NCBI GenBank assembly: GCA_015272165.1
Contig: JACYMF010000056.1
Span: 1 to 43,709 of the forward strand
DNA: 43,709 nt
Reading direction: 5' to 3'
From: Cyanobacterium sp. T60_A2020_053
Lineage (GTDB): Bacteria; Cyanobacteriota; Cyanobacteriia; Cyanobacteriales; Cyanobacteriaceae
The notes below the pieces were generated by a model, which searched no databases, was not told where the DNA came from, and saw only the letters and a list, made by a program, of their open reading frames with translations. The translations under genes and the position numbers were made by a program. Numbering within the stretch: position 1 is the first letter of the stretch; the number at the start of each line of letters is the position of its first letter. Shown here piece by piece: positions 9,501 to 16,013 of this stretch.

Positions 9501-10081
9501 GTCTTACTCTTTCCCGTCTGATTATCTCCCGTCAAAGCCAAGGGAAATTTACTGGTTAATACCTCTCGCTGTTGCGCTGAAACTAAGGGAAAAAAGTTTA
9601 CTTGTCGTTTTTCATCTCTTATGTTATAATAGAATTGGTCTGAATTTTTGATAGTGAAGTGGAGGGCGCTGAGTCGTAAATTGTTATTCGCCCTAAATAA
9701 ACTAATAACATGGCTAGGTAGCTTAAACTTATCCTGCTCAAAATTAATGTCAATATCAATAATCTGATGGGGTAAATTATCCCTAACAACAATAGGTTGT
9801 TTTAACTTTGTTTTATCAGTAATACTTAAAAATTTAATCAATTTAGTTTCTTTTACCGCTACGGCGATAAACTCTAAACGATAATTATAATTAAGACGGT
9901 AAATATTGCATATACTGTCATTACTTTTTTTCTCAATCCCCTTAATAAATAGCTGATGACTAATGATATTGTTAAAATAACTAAACAACTCCTCACGATA
10001 ACTTTTCTCTAAGGGGTAAATTTTCTGATATAGAGATAAATCTATAGTGTAGGCTAATGCTTGATTTTGATAGTTCATCAT
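3590..10081 (-). CDS. Giant UvrD-like NTPase with about 50 Trp-rich helical repeats
   Basis: The protein has about 2163 residues. A TTG 10 codons upstream is also in frame, but I prefer the ATG because the extra residues look non-conserved; neither start has a clear ribosome site. Residues 1-170 are unassigned. A Walker A motif (GDNQTGKS) lies near residues 185-192 and a Walker B-like YLLVDDLDNL near 370, in the layout of UvrD/Rep helicases but with VDD-LDN in place of the usual VDE-xQD. A further UvrD-like strand (YQFENVIIW) lies near 640. From about residue 740 to the end the protein is built of short helix-pair repeats of the type A-CYE-WEKA-W-L, period 26 residues, about 50 of them. The architecture recalls UvrD-TPR fusions such as TRANK1. 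The repeats probably form a long solenoid that binds partners; function is unknown. Two recent DNA-level tandem arrays and two short repeats lie inside the gene. Confidence 0.85.
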   Translation of the reverse strand: MMNYQNQALAYTIDLSLYQKIYPLEKSYREELFSYFNNIISHQLFIKGIEKKSNDSICNIYRLNYNYRLEFIAVAVKETKLIKFLSITDKTKLKQPIVVRDNLPHQIIDIDINFEQDKFKLPSHVISLFRANNNLRLSALHFTIKNSDQFYYNIRDEKRQVNFFPLVSAQQREVLTSKFPLALTGDNQTGKSKTLLYKSFLTAVENADSKIALVTTDKISHYRLSNLAQKITASTRDYLDIAGYINFLRNTAQELGIFRDSDYRQRHFVDYRRFREEFLSSYDLTAVEARYLWQEIFFTLKGCINYSFTDEGLISFPDYEREVNQRFSVDNQQIYILAQKYQQWLASNSYWDVNDITTDFLSQLPKNFAGYYDYLLVDDLDNLSRRGALLLFSLVKLGNDGLPAIGYSYRELDFDYISQRRKGRKGFFFDSLIQQFSPVNLYRQGKLLVTKHKSLSINQEEGLDNSLTTDIKNNFGDVLQSEAIGNRQQAIDLDKQPQELLHNQDTGLKKEIEADDLLIYQHHKDKQGNGNNKDDNSEKYPSALHHYQLTVNLVNDAEIINLQNQLKNITENQQNPEAIINTIEKCYWLIGEEDKIITQLENLGWDTIIIVTDKEEKIKLTTTQTKSSRIITLDENHNYQFENVIIWNFFSNLQTIDKEFRHHLINQYLIPSLNSITGKLFFYENNFDIYQHYPSLDNYIKKTGIKTLNPLLNQHNREEIINLAKKYQQQGAWQMALEMYQTIGEKKSTPYINSYLAELSGNWEESGDLWHQQQQWEKAILAWQEVETNLWQKKWQHLTPPQWQQRGNYLEKKGYYSLAGICYQKAEDREGYIRCLEKNQQWETIGDIYRNSQQNSLAQKYYLLAEEVYRQEERLQPLALMWQRLKQWQKSAEVWEGIGKWESAAENWLQIRELEKVALCYQKAQQWQKAEIYWRQLHQTAKVADVCEKQEKWQEAAPLWQQLQRWQQAGDCFLQAGEIKKAALCYQRQQNWRKAEKCWRQLRNFSQVALCCECQNKWQESALIWHKLQEWLRCGFAWQQVKQYEKSALAYERCQQWHKAEKCWLLLNDKSQLIRFYSQRENFSQLANLYLSIGEKEKSALAFESCQQWEKAIDIWLELNNFEKAGDVAFQSGDYEKAIQLWERLDNKSKLIEFYNGEGRFFDLAILYLSIGEKEKSALAFESCQQWEKAIDIWLELNNFEKAGDVAFQSGDYEKAIQLWERLDNKSKLIEFYNGEGRFFDLAILYLSIGEKEKSALAFESCQQWEKAIDIWLELNNFEKAGDVAFQSGDYEKAIQLWERLDNKSKLIEFYNGEGRFFDLAILYLSIGEKEKSALAFESCQQWEKAIDIWLELNNFEKAGDVAFQSGDYEKAIQLWERLDNKSKLIEFYNGEGRFFDLAILYLSIGEKEKSALAFESCQQWEKAIDIWLELNNLEKVAEIAYQSKNYSLAIETYKKLQQWEKVAEIYLQLGEKIKAGEMYQKGKHWQLAENIYRDLEDYTQVAKLCEKQSKWLEAGNLWRNLGKISHASLCYELAREWEKAREGWLEIKQFASVAICYEREGKWLEAGESWQQVNPLLKSVFAYEKSQQWEKAINIWQQLKNYEKVATLWEKLEEWDKAGEIWQELGRWDKAGYIWLKISQLESAALCFEKASMLSEAENCWRELQNYPRLVLVCQQQEKWQETAQIWQDLEEWEKSAPFWLKINCHKEAALCYEKAQLWQNALDCWQFLGNFSQVAICAENVSNYSLAGDAWLKVEEREKAALCYEKAQLWQNALDCWQFLGNFSQVAICAENVSNYSLAGDAWLKVEEREKAALCYEKAQLWQNALDCWQFLGNFSQVAICAENLANYSLAGDAWLKAEEREKAALCYEKAQLWQKARQVWVHLNIRSGIARCYEGEKNWQEAAKIWENEQIWLNSAENWFKAGERAKSAECFENGSFWADAEKIWSEDKNYLKLAYNLEKQEKWQKASKAYQQANKWLNSAVISEKIKDYTEAKKCYIQLQQWDKVAEMAENESNWQESGDNWRKIEQWQKAGLAYEKGECWQQAWQCWQKLENWSRGAVCLEKLGDYSQGAQVWLKLNNDEGLKGAGFNYQRALQWDLAEDCWRRLGDWPQVAICCEAQEKWDLAIEAWLQAGSKVKAANILRKQGRWKEAALMIAGMG
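4455..4955 (-). repeat. 156-bp in-frame tandem repeat, about 3.2 copies
   Basis: Units start at 4455, 4611, 4767 and 4923 with exact 156-bp spacing. Copies differ at only a few positions. Each encodes 52 residues, that is two 26-residue repeats of the giant protein (ALCYEKAQLWQNALDCW followed by a NYSLAGDAWLK hairpin). Confidence 0.95.
5781..6781 (-). repeat. 234-bp perfect in-frame tandem repeat, about 4.3 copies
   Basis: Units begin at 5781, 6015, 6249, 6483 and 6717 (partial). By eye the copies are identical in DNA, including the AGCGCCC heptamer at 5909, 6143, 6377 and 6611. Each unit encodes 78 residues, exactly three 26-residue repeats. The first difference appears at 6782. Such identity implies very recent expansion or gene conversion, and the copy number may vary between strains or be collapsed or expanded in assemblies. 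Confidence 0.97.
8611..8638 (-). repeat. Heptanucleotide repeat inside the giant gene, 4 copies
   Basis: Four heptamers of the form TTGCCTN lie in frame in the linker between the NTPase region and the helical repeats, encoding EAIGNRQQAID. Another short repeat at 8804-8832 (CCTTTGCG units) resembles the intergenic repeat at 27068-27093. Both look like intergenic short repeats that entered coding sequence. Confidence 0.75.
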
Positions 10082-10298
10082 TATTGTAGTGTCAGCAATA
10101 TAAAAGAGCAAAGGGAATTATTATTATAAATGAGAAAATTTTTATTTTTAAGATAATATAGACCTTATCAAATGAAGATTTGGACAATGATTTTCTATCA
10201 AATTTACTAGAAAATACTATTTTCTCACTGTATTTCGGATTTCTAGCCCTATTTTTAGAGGGGACTTAATTAATCTATCATAACTACGGTAGAAGCTA

Positions 10299-10304
10299 TA
10301 TAAT
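10299..10304 (+). promoter_or_regulatory. Possible -10 box for the 10337 gene
   Basis: A perfect TATAAT lies 32 bp before the ATG. No good -35 hexamer is visible at the expected spacing, so this is tentative. The rest of the 255 bp between the giant gene and this one is AT-rich and shows nothing else apart from a degenerate copy of a short hairpin (around 10225-10250) related to those at 11365-11385 and 20295-20320. Confidence 0.35.
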
Positions 10305-10336
10305 ATAAGTGAAATAGTTAAGATTAAATTAGAACT

Positions 10337-11101
10337 ATGAACAGGATTAATAAATTAGTTTTTAGCCTGTTAATCGCTTCAGCATCTATAGCAGGAATCA
10401 TCAAACTACAATTACCCTATATTAGTGATAGTGAAGGTGCAATCAGCGCTGAAGAATATCAAAGACTGGAAAAAAAAGAATCTTTACAAGTATTATTACT
10501 GAATAAATTACCCGATTTTGGTTACAATAACCTAACGGCTAATCTAGTTTACCTTAATTTTATTCAATATTATGGGGATGCAGAGGCTAGGGAAGTTACG
10601 GGTTATCGATTATCCCCTGACTACTTTAAGACGGTAGTGGCGAAAGACCCTCGTTTTGTGACTTCATATTATATCATGGAACCGGCGACAACATTGTTTG
10701 CTGGTGAACCAAAAATTAGTCATGATTTGATAGTAGAAGGGTTAAAAATCATCCAACCGACACAACCTTTAGCCCATCAACTATGGATTTATAAAGGCAT
10801 TTTAGAAATTTTATTTTTAGGAGATTTAAAGGAAGCCCAAAAATCCTATCAAATGGCAGCCAAGTGGGCTAAAATAGAAAACACCGAGGAGAGTCTAAGT
10901 GTAGCACAAGTTGCGGAGGGAACAGCAAAATTCTTGGCAACTGAGCCTGATAACCGTAAAATTGCCGGTTCTTCTTGGTTAACTATTGCCCTTAATGCAA
11001 GGGATGAAGCTACAAGGGAAAGGGCGCTGGCAGAAATTGACAAGTTGGGGGGGAAAGTAATGGTGGAAGGTAATCGGGTTTTCGTGCGCTATGACAATTA
11101 G
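10337..11101 (+). CDS. Conserved cyanobacterial hypothetical with signal anchor and TPR-like repeats
   Basis: The 254-aa protein begins with a hydrophobic segment (residues 7-26) that could be an uncleaved signal anchor or signal peptide, so most of the chain is probably outside the cytoplasm or in the thylakoid lumen. The rest is helical: LPDFGYNNLTANLVYLNFIQ near 58-77, then AHQLWIYKGILE, LKEAQKSYQMAAKWA and an ARERA-type helix, resembling tetratricopeptide repeats without a clean 34-residue period. I do not recognise a named function. It is divergent from the giant gene upstream and is followed directly by a dispersed repeat element. Confidence 0.7.
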   Translation: MNRINKLVFSLLIASASIAGIIKLQLPYISDSEGAISAEEYQRLEKKESLQVLLLNKLPDFGYNNLTANLVYLNFIQYYGDAEAREVTGYRLSPDYFKTVVAKDPRFVTSYYIMEPATTLFAGEPKISHDLIVEGLKIIQPTQPLAHQLWIYKGILEILFLGDLKEAQKSYQMAAKWAKIENTEESLSVAQVAEGTAKFLATEPDNRKIAGSSWLTIALNARDEATRERALAEIDKLGGKVMVEGNRVFVRYDN

Positions 11102-11103
11102 GT

Positions 11104-11350
11104 TGTGCTGAAAAAGTATTTTGGTGAGGAGAGGTGTCAGGTTTCGGGTGTCGGGGTGTCGCGGTGAAATGCTTATAAATTAAAGAGTTAAGCCAAATAG
11201 TTATGTTTAATAAGTTACTCATTTGTCTCAATAATTTTCGATTGGGGTAAAGAAAAGAGGGCATTTTTTGGGAAAAAAGGCTATTTTTGGCACTTTTTAA
11301 ATATTTTATTGTACTTAAAACCTTCGTTTTAAAAGAGTTTTGAATAGACT
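11104..11350. repeat. Dispersed noncoding element, copy A
   Basis: This fills most of the 290 bp between two convergent genes. It starts with GTGCTGAAAAAGTATTTTGG and continues through a GTGTCAGG/GTGTCGCGG stretch into an AT-rich body. The reverse complement matches 18100-18512 along nearly its whole length. Shorter copies are at 26946-27056 and 42003-42080. No reading frame is shared, so it is a noncoding mobile or MITE-like repeat. Confidence 0.75.
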
Positions 11351-11391
11351 TCTCCAAACATTGGGCTAGAAGCCCGATATACGATAAAAAA

Positions 11392-12801
11392 TCAGCGAGA
11401 AGGTCTGAGAATTGTTCTTTCTGTCATCGTTTGAGTAGCGCTACGGTCTCCTAAACTCCGAATTACCTCTAAATCAACCTTAATGGCAGAATCACCTTGT
11501 AAATGACGCTCAGGGATGGGCAATTCTCCAATATTAACTACAAAACGGTTATTTTCATAGCGGACAAATTGAGGGGGAATTTCCGCGCTGTAGCGCTCGG
11601 TGTAGTCATTGACTTCTCTAAAGCGCGCTTCAGCGGATAACGATGTACTATAGCGAAGGCGAAAACGAGTGTCAATTAAATCAGATTTTTGAGCCTCATC
11701 GACAATTTCCCATTTAACATCTTTGCCCACTCCCCTAATACCTTGACTTTTTAGCTGGGTAGCTTGGGAGGCTTGGAGGGCATTAAATACAAATATTTCT
11801 GTAATGCCGTTTCGGCGGTTGATGGTTTGCTGAAACCATAAATCATTGGGGGTATTGACGGCAACTTGTCCATTTTCATCTAAGCTAAGGGTGACAGTGC
11901 GCCCTCCAAACGGTTGAAAAGGCTGAGGTGCATTCCAAATCAACACTACCGCATTTTGTAACCTCTCAGCGAGGGCTAAATACTCATCATTAATTATTGA
12001 ACCTTGAGCAAATAACGCCCCAGCGCCCTTCCTCGTTGCCCAAATATTCTTAGAGAGGCTAAAACCACGCTCTTTTAATTCTGTCATGGTAACAGATGCC
12101 GATAAACGGTCGGGCGCTAAAGGTTGATTACTATTAATAAGTGTTAATTGCCCTAAATTACCATCGCGCCCATTTCTACCATTGCGCCCTCCCTGTCCCG
12201 TTTCGCCATTAGTACACTTATATTCTTGAGTAGTACAATTATAATTAGCACTGCCGGGGCTACCGCTACAGGTTTGCACAGTCCAAAATGGTTGTAAACA
12301 GTCACAACCCTTGCCTCCAGCGCCCCCCGCCCCACCCATACCGCCTTTACCACCACCGGCATTAACGGTAATAGCTTGTAAATAATTAGGATCAGTGGCA
12401 TAAATGGTAAGATTACCACCTTTACCCCCATCACCCCCATCACCGCCATCGCCACCGTTACCACCCGTGGCACCCATTAAATTTTGGGGTTGTTGGTTAG
12501 GTTGGGGTTGACAATTGGCACGGCGCCCATCTTCCCCAGCTTCACCACTACTACCATTTTGCCCCACCAGAGTTAAATTAAGGGGGGAGCCATCGGCAAA
12601 AATGGTTATACTTTCACTATCACGCCCTGATGTGCCGTTATTACCGTTACCGCCATTACTACCGTTATCGCCAAACCTGACTAAGCTAGAGGCAAGGGCG
12701 CTGAGGTTACACCAATTAATATTATTAGTAATACTGGGATAAATAATATCGGGAATTAGTAAAAAAGCGAGGGTAAAAGAAGTATTTTTCAGCCAACCCA
12801 T
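11392..12801 (-). CDS. Exported collagen-like glycine-rich protein
   Basis: The 469-aa protein opens with a hydrophobic stretch (residues 6-22) that could export it. Residues about 43-220 are full of G-x-x and GG-D-GG runs (GGNGGDGGDGGDGGKGG, GGMGGAGGAGGKG), interrupted by AT-rich patches such as LTIYATDPNYLQAITVNAGG that look like beta strands. A Cys-rich insert (CDCLQPFW to YKCTNG, six cysteines) lies near 167-200 and may hold disulfides. The C-terminal half (about 225-469) is a non-repetitive predicted beta domain. The overall look is a surface or matrix protein. Function is unknown; I would not call it true collagen because the triplet phase is broken often. Confidence 0.7.
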   Translation of the reverse strand: MGWLKNTSFTLAFLLIPDIIYPSITNNINWCNLSALASSLVRFGDNGSNGGNGNNGTSGRDSESITIFADGSPLNLTLVGQNGSSGEAGEDGRRANCQPQPNQQPQNLMGATGGNGGDGGDGGDGGKGGNLTIYATDPNYLQAITVNAGGGKGGMGGAGGAGGKGCDCLQPFWTVQTCSGSPGSANYNCTTQEYKCTNGETGQGGRNGRNGRDGNLGQLTLINSNQPLAPDRLSASVTMTELKERGFSLSKNIWATRKGAGALFAQGSIINDEYLALAERLQNAVVLIWNAPQPFQPFGGRTVTLSLDENGQVAVNTPNDLWFQQTINRRNGITEIFVFNALQASQATQLKSQGIRGVGKDVKWEIVDEAQKSDLIDTRFRLRYSTSLSAEARFREVNDYTERYSAEIPPQFVRYENNRFVVNIGELPIPERHLQGDSAIKVDLEVIRSLGDRSATQTMTERTILRPSR

Positions 12802-12864
12802 GTCTATTTGTGGTTAATTTTACTCAATTTCTCTCACAGATTATCACAATTTGTTAATGGTGGA

Positions 12865-13176
12865 TCAATCCCAATCAAAAATTGGGTCTTTTTCGTCTTT
12901 TTCCCAATCCCTGACAAAAGTAGTTGACTTAGATTTTCTTTTTTGAGCGGTTTTTTTAGATGGGGGAGTATTTCTTTTCGTGAAATTTAGCAAAGCGCCC
13001 ACCACAAAACCCAAAGCTACAGCAAAGGATATTAACACCCCAGAGGGAATAGGAATGGATTGCCATACAAAAAAATTGAGGCTAACACTTACCACATTTT
13101 GAATGGATAAAACTGGTATTAATACTAGCCAAAATGCAAAAATTAGGGCAATTAGTAAGTTACTAAATAAATTCAT
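12865..13176 (-). CDS. LapA-like (DUF1049) small membrane protein
   Basis: The 103-aa protein has two transmembrane helices (about 5-25 and 42-64) separated by the QNVVSVSLNFFVWQSIPIPSG stretch that typifies LapA/DUF1049 proteins, and a basic then acidic cytoplasmic tail ending DPIFDWD. In Enterobacteria LapA acts in regulating LPS assembly; the role in cyanobacteria is not known. It follows tatA on the same strand at a distance of about 80 bp and may be cotranscribed with it. Confidence 0.75.
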   Translation of the reverse strand: MNLFSNLLIALIFAFWLVLIPVLSIQNVVSVSLNFFVWQSIPIPSGVLISFAVALGFVVGALLNFTKRNTPPSKKTAQKRKSKSTTFVRDWEKDEKDPIFDWD

Positions 13177-13254
13177 TTTTAGCCTTTTTAAAAAATTAAT
13201 AAAAATGTAACTTATTATTACGGTACAATTAAAATATTTATTACATTAAAATTT

Positions 13255-13554
13255 TTAATTATTGTCATTGAAGTTTTCATTATTATCCTCCTTAGAAACA
13301 TTATTATTGTTAGCATTACTAACTTTTTCTAATTGTGGAGGTGCTTCAATTTGTGCCTTCATCGACACTGATTCTTCTAACTGCTGTGCTTCTTTTTTAA
13401 ACTCCTCTTGAAATTCCCGTGAAGCCTCCTGAAAACCTTTTAAAGTCTTGCCCACAGTCCTACCTATTTCTGGTAATTTTTTTGGTCCAAAAACCAATAA
13501 AGCTACTACAAAAATTACCGCCATTTCGGGAAGTCCAATGCCAAAAACATTCAT
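13255..13554 (-). CDS. tatA: Twin-arginine translocase subunit TatA/E
   Basis: The 99-aa protein shows the TatA plan: a short N-terminal membrane helix (residues 8-20, LPEMAVIFVVALL), the FGPKKLPEIGR hinge, then an amphipathic helix (VGKTLKGFQEASREFQEEF) and a polar, Asn-rich tail. It would assemble with TatC into the pore that exports folded proteins such as Tat lipoproteins across cytoplasmic and thylakoid membranes. The binding protein encoded at 30359 carries an RR motif and is a plausible client. It lies downstream of psbH, separated by a hairpin. Confidence 0.93.
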   Translation of the reverse strand: MNVFGIGLPEMAVIFVVALLVFGPKKLPEIGRTVGKTLKGFQEASREFQEEFKKEAQQLEESVSMKAQIEAPPQLEKVSNANNNNVSKEDNNENFNDNN

Positions 13555-13602
13555 AGTTTAAATAAGTAAATTAGTAATTTTTTCATGGTAATATGGGAAA
13601 GT

Positions 13603-13627
13603 CAAGGGGATTAAATTAAGCCCCTTG
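13603..13627 (-). terminator. Terminator-like hairpin after psbH
   Basis: A perfect 7-bp stem CAAGGGG/CCCCTTG encloses an 11-nt AT-rich loop, 42 bp beyond the psbH stop and before tatA. The following bases on the minus strand are ACTTTCCC, a weak U tract, so it may attenuate rather than end transcription. Confidence 0.5.
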
Positions 13628-13669
13628 TTCGTCAGATTACAACTTTTAACTTGCTGACTTAGGTAATAA

Positions 13670-13873
13670 TTATCGACCTAAACTAGACCAATCTACCACA
13701 ATGCCATCAAGTAAGAGAGAAGAGTTGTAAATTTGTAAGATAATCAAGAGGAAAACGAGGAATAAAATCATAAACACACCCATCAAAGGGGTGGTACTCC
13801 AACCGGGGGCAACTTTGCCGTATTCGGAGTTTAAGGGTTTTAGTAAATCACCTAAAGGGGTACGCTGTGACAT
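13670..13873 (-). CDS. psbH: Photosystem II protein PsbH
   Basis: The 67-aa protein matches cyanobacterial PsbH in length and layout. The cytoplasmic N-terminus reads [23 protein letters not shown], followed by one membrane helix (about residues 30-48, [18 protein letters not shown]) and the lumenal [13 protein letters not shown] tail. PsbH is a single-span subunit near CP47 that stabilises the PSII core and the Q-B site. psbN, often close by and divergent in other cyanobacteria, is not found in the 116 bp upstream, which are too short for it. Confidence 0.97.
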   Translation of the reverse strand: MSQRTPLGDLLKPLNSEYGKVAPGWSTTPLMGVFMILFLVFLLIILQIYNSSLLLDGIVVDWSSLGR

Positions 13874-13989
13874 AATTTATTTTATATTTTTTTACTTATG
13901 TTTAATTTGGTGTTAGTTTTTTTGATTATACCAAAGTTAAGGAAAGTATGAATTATGAATTAATGGTTAGGTGAAGAACTAATTATCAA

Positions 13990-14205
13990 TTATCCTCCGC
14001 CGACAATAGTAACGACTTCTAATTTATCTCCAGCTTTGACCATGGTAGTATCCCAATATTGACGATGCAAAATTTCACCGTTGTATTCCACGGCGATTAA
14101 TCTGAGTTGAAAGTTTAAATTCGTTAAGGTTTGGCTGAGGGTGAAGGGCGCTGAGATTATTTTTTCTTCTCCATTAACGCTAATAGTTATAGTTTTTTGA
14201 TTCAT
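13990..14205 (-). CDS. thiS: Sulfur carrier protein ThiS
   Basis: The 71-aa protein has the ubiquitin-like ThiS pattern: ISVNGEEKII near the start, VEYNGEILHRQYWDTTMVKAGDKLEVVTIVGGG at the end (split here as VEYNGEIL and AGDKLEVV). The C-terminal GG is the site that is adenylated by ThiF and converted to thiocarboxylate, giving sulfur to thiazole synthase ThiG in thiamine synthesis. I start at the ATG at 14205, because the upstream TTG would add 14 residues not typical of the family. It is followed by psbH on the same strand with 116 bp between. In some cyanobacteria ThiS is fused to or next to ThiE; no other thi gene is here. Confidence 0.85.
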   Translation of the reverse strand: MNQKTITISVNGEEKIISAPFTLSQTLTNLNFQLRLIAVEYNGEILHRQYWDTTMVKAGDKLEVVTIVGGG

Positions 14206-14508
14206 TTTCTCTGGTTTTAATAGTAATTTTTGATCAGACTCTTTCAAAAAATAGCATTTTTTATGGTATCTCGTTCTTCTAGTCTAATTAGCCAGTATAT
14301 GTATTGAGAATACGTTTGAAGAAAAGGGCAAGGGGCGCACATCTAGGGTGTTTATGGTAGATTTAATCAATTTTATTCGAGAACTTATCGTAAAAACTCT
14401 CCCCGTCATCTAATCAAACAGACGTTAAAATAAATTAAGAATTAGTATATCTATCACTGCAAAAAAATGATAGAGAGATATAATTAATTATTCAGTATTA
14501 TTATTATT

Positions 14509-15591
14509 ATGATTGACGCTATTATTATTCTAATATTTGTCTTAGCCTGTGCCGGAATCGGCTTTGACGTGATTCAAGTATTGCCTAACGATATTCAAGG
14601 GCAAATTTCTAATATTCAAGCATTGCAATGGTTAATTGCTGGTTTTGCTTCTGTTATCGGTTTAGCTTTGGGTTTGGTTGCCCAAACTACTTATCGCCGT
14701 TTAGAGCAAAGAATCAGAAAAACTCCAATTGAAGTTATTATCACTAGGGCAATCGGTTTGGTAATTGGTCTTTTATTAGCTAACTTAATGTTAGCGCCCA
14801 TCTTCCTGTTACCCATTCCCTCCGAATTTGGCTTCCTCAAACCCATGTTAGCTATCTTGGGTAGTGTGATTTTTGCCGTGTTGGGAGTATCCCTGGCTGA
14901 TACCCACGGGCGCACTTTTTTACGCCTTATCAACCCTAACAGTATCGAGTCTATGTTAGTGGCGGAAGGCACTCTTAAACCTGTTGCTACCAAAATTTTA
15001 GATACCAGTTGTATTATTGACGGGCGCATTCAACAACTTTTAGATACAGGTTTTATTGAGGGGCAGATTTTAATTCCTCAGTTTATCTTAAATGAATTGC
15101 AACAGTTAGCGGATGCCACCAATGATCAAAAACGGGTGCGCGGGCGCCGAGGGTTAGATATTCTTAATCAAATGCAGGAAAGATACCCCCACATAATCGT
15201 CATTCACCCCGAAGAATATGAAAATGTTATCACTGTTGATGCGAAGTTACTTCATCTAGCGCACGACATCAATGCCACTTTAATCACTAATGATTTTAAC
15301 CTCAGTAAGGTAGCCAGTTTACAAAAAATCCTCATTCTCAATATCAATGATTTAGCCCAAGCTATTCGCCCTATTTATCTACCCGGAGATTATATCGATC
15401 TCAAAATCCTCAAAAATGGCAAAGAACCTAGTCAAGGTATTGGTTACTTAGATGATGGTACTATGGTGGTAGTAGAGGATGCTAATGATCATGTAGGTGA
15501 AGAGTTGAGAGTAACTGTCACCTCAGCCCTTCAAACTTCTGCTGGGCGCATGATTTTTGCTAAGACTAACAATTCTATGGTAAATTACTAA
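14509..15591 (+). CDS. PIN/TRAM domain membrane protein
   Basis: The 360-aa protein has four membrane helices (about 5-22, 40-60, 82-102 and 112-130). After these a PIN nuclease-like domain (about 163-275) carries acidic residues in LDTSCIIDGRI, NELQQLAD, and ITNDFNLS, the metal-binding set expected of PIN domains. A TRAM RNA-binding domain follows (about 290-355, ending LRVTVTSALQTSAG). This is the YacL-like family found in Firmicutes and cyanobacteria. Its RNA target is not known. It overlaps functionally with no neighbour, but the next gene starts 10 bp downstream and is probably cotranscribed. Confidence 0.9.
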   Translation: MIDAIIILIFVLACAGIGFDVIQVLPNDIQGQISNIQALQWLIAGFASVIGLALGLVAQTTYRRLEQRIRKTPIEVIITRAIGLVIGLLLANLMLAPIFLLPIPSEFGFLKPMLAILGSVIFAVLGVSLADTHGRTFLRLINPNSIESMLVAEGTLKPVATKILDTSCIIDGRIQQLLDTGFIEGQILIPQFILNELQQLADATNDQKRVRGRRGLDILNQMQERYPHIIVIHPEEYENVITVDAKLLHLAHDINATLITNDFNLSKVASLQKILILNINDLAQAIRPIYLPGDYIDLKILKNGKEPSQGIGYLDDGTMVVVEDANDHVGEELRVTVTSALQTSAGRMIFAKTNNSMVNY

Positions 15592-15601
15592 ATCTGAATT
15601 T

Positions 15602-15892
15602 ATGAAAGTAAAGTTATTTCGTTCTCTAAAGTCAATGTACCGTCAGGAATCAATTTCAGCTTTTATCTTTATTTTCGGGGCTGTAGATGCTTTGATGGGG
15701 GGTTTTAGTCATCATTGGACTTTACTTTCTTTTGGGGTATTTATCTTCTTAACTGGGGTGATGGTGCGCTGGTTACAAGAAGAAAAACAGAAAAAAATCA
15801 AAAACCTCAATTCTCCTCGTCGTTATCTTCCTTCCAGCGCCCCTCCCCAACCTCTTCCCGTCTTGTATCGTAAAAGAGATTATCGCCCTTAA
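15602..15892 (+). CDS. Small cyanobacterial membrane protein, unknown
   Basis: The 96-aa protein has two hydrophobic helices (about 18-35 and 40-58) with a short GFSHHWT turn, followed by a basic Pro-rich tail. The turn contains two histidines next to each other. It starts only 10 bp after the PIN/TRAM stop, so the two are likely one transcript. I do not recognise a named family. Confidence 0.6.
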   Translation: MKVKLFRSLKSMYRQESISAFIFIFGAVDALMGGFSHHWTLLSFGVFIFLTGVMVRWLQEEKQKKIKNLNSPRRYLPSSAPPQPLPVLYRKRDYRP

Positions 15893-15931
15893 TTTTATGG
15901 GAGAAAGGGTGAAAGGGTGAAGGGGGAGATT

Positions 15932-16013
15932 ATAACTCATAATTCATAATTCATAATTCATAACTCATAATTCATAATTCATAATTCATAATTCATAACT
16001 CATAATTCATAAC
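15932..16013. repeat. Heptanucleotide repeat (ATAATTC), about 12 copies
   Basis: A run of ATAATTC units, with some ATAACTC variants, resembles the STRR heptamers known from cyanobacteria. Its right end lies inside the convergent TPR glycosyltransferase gene and supplies that gene's final codons and stop. A five-copy version occurs at 19416-19451. Confidence 0.9.

Noticed and set aside
13874-13989. Search for psbN next to psbH
   Set aside because: The gap is shorter than a psbN gene and shows no matching frame on either strand.
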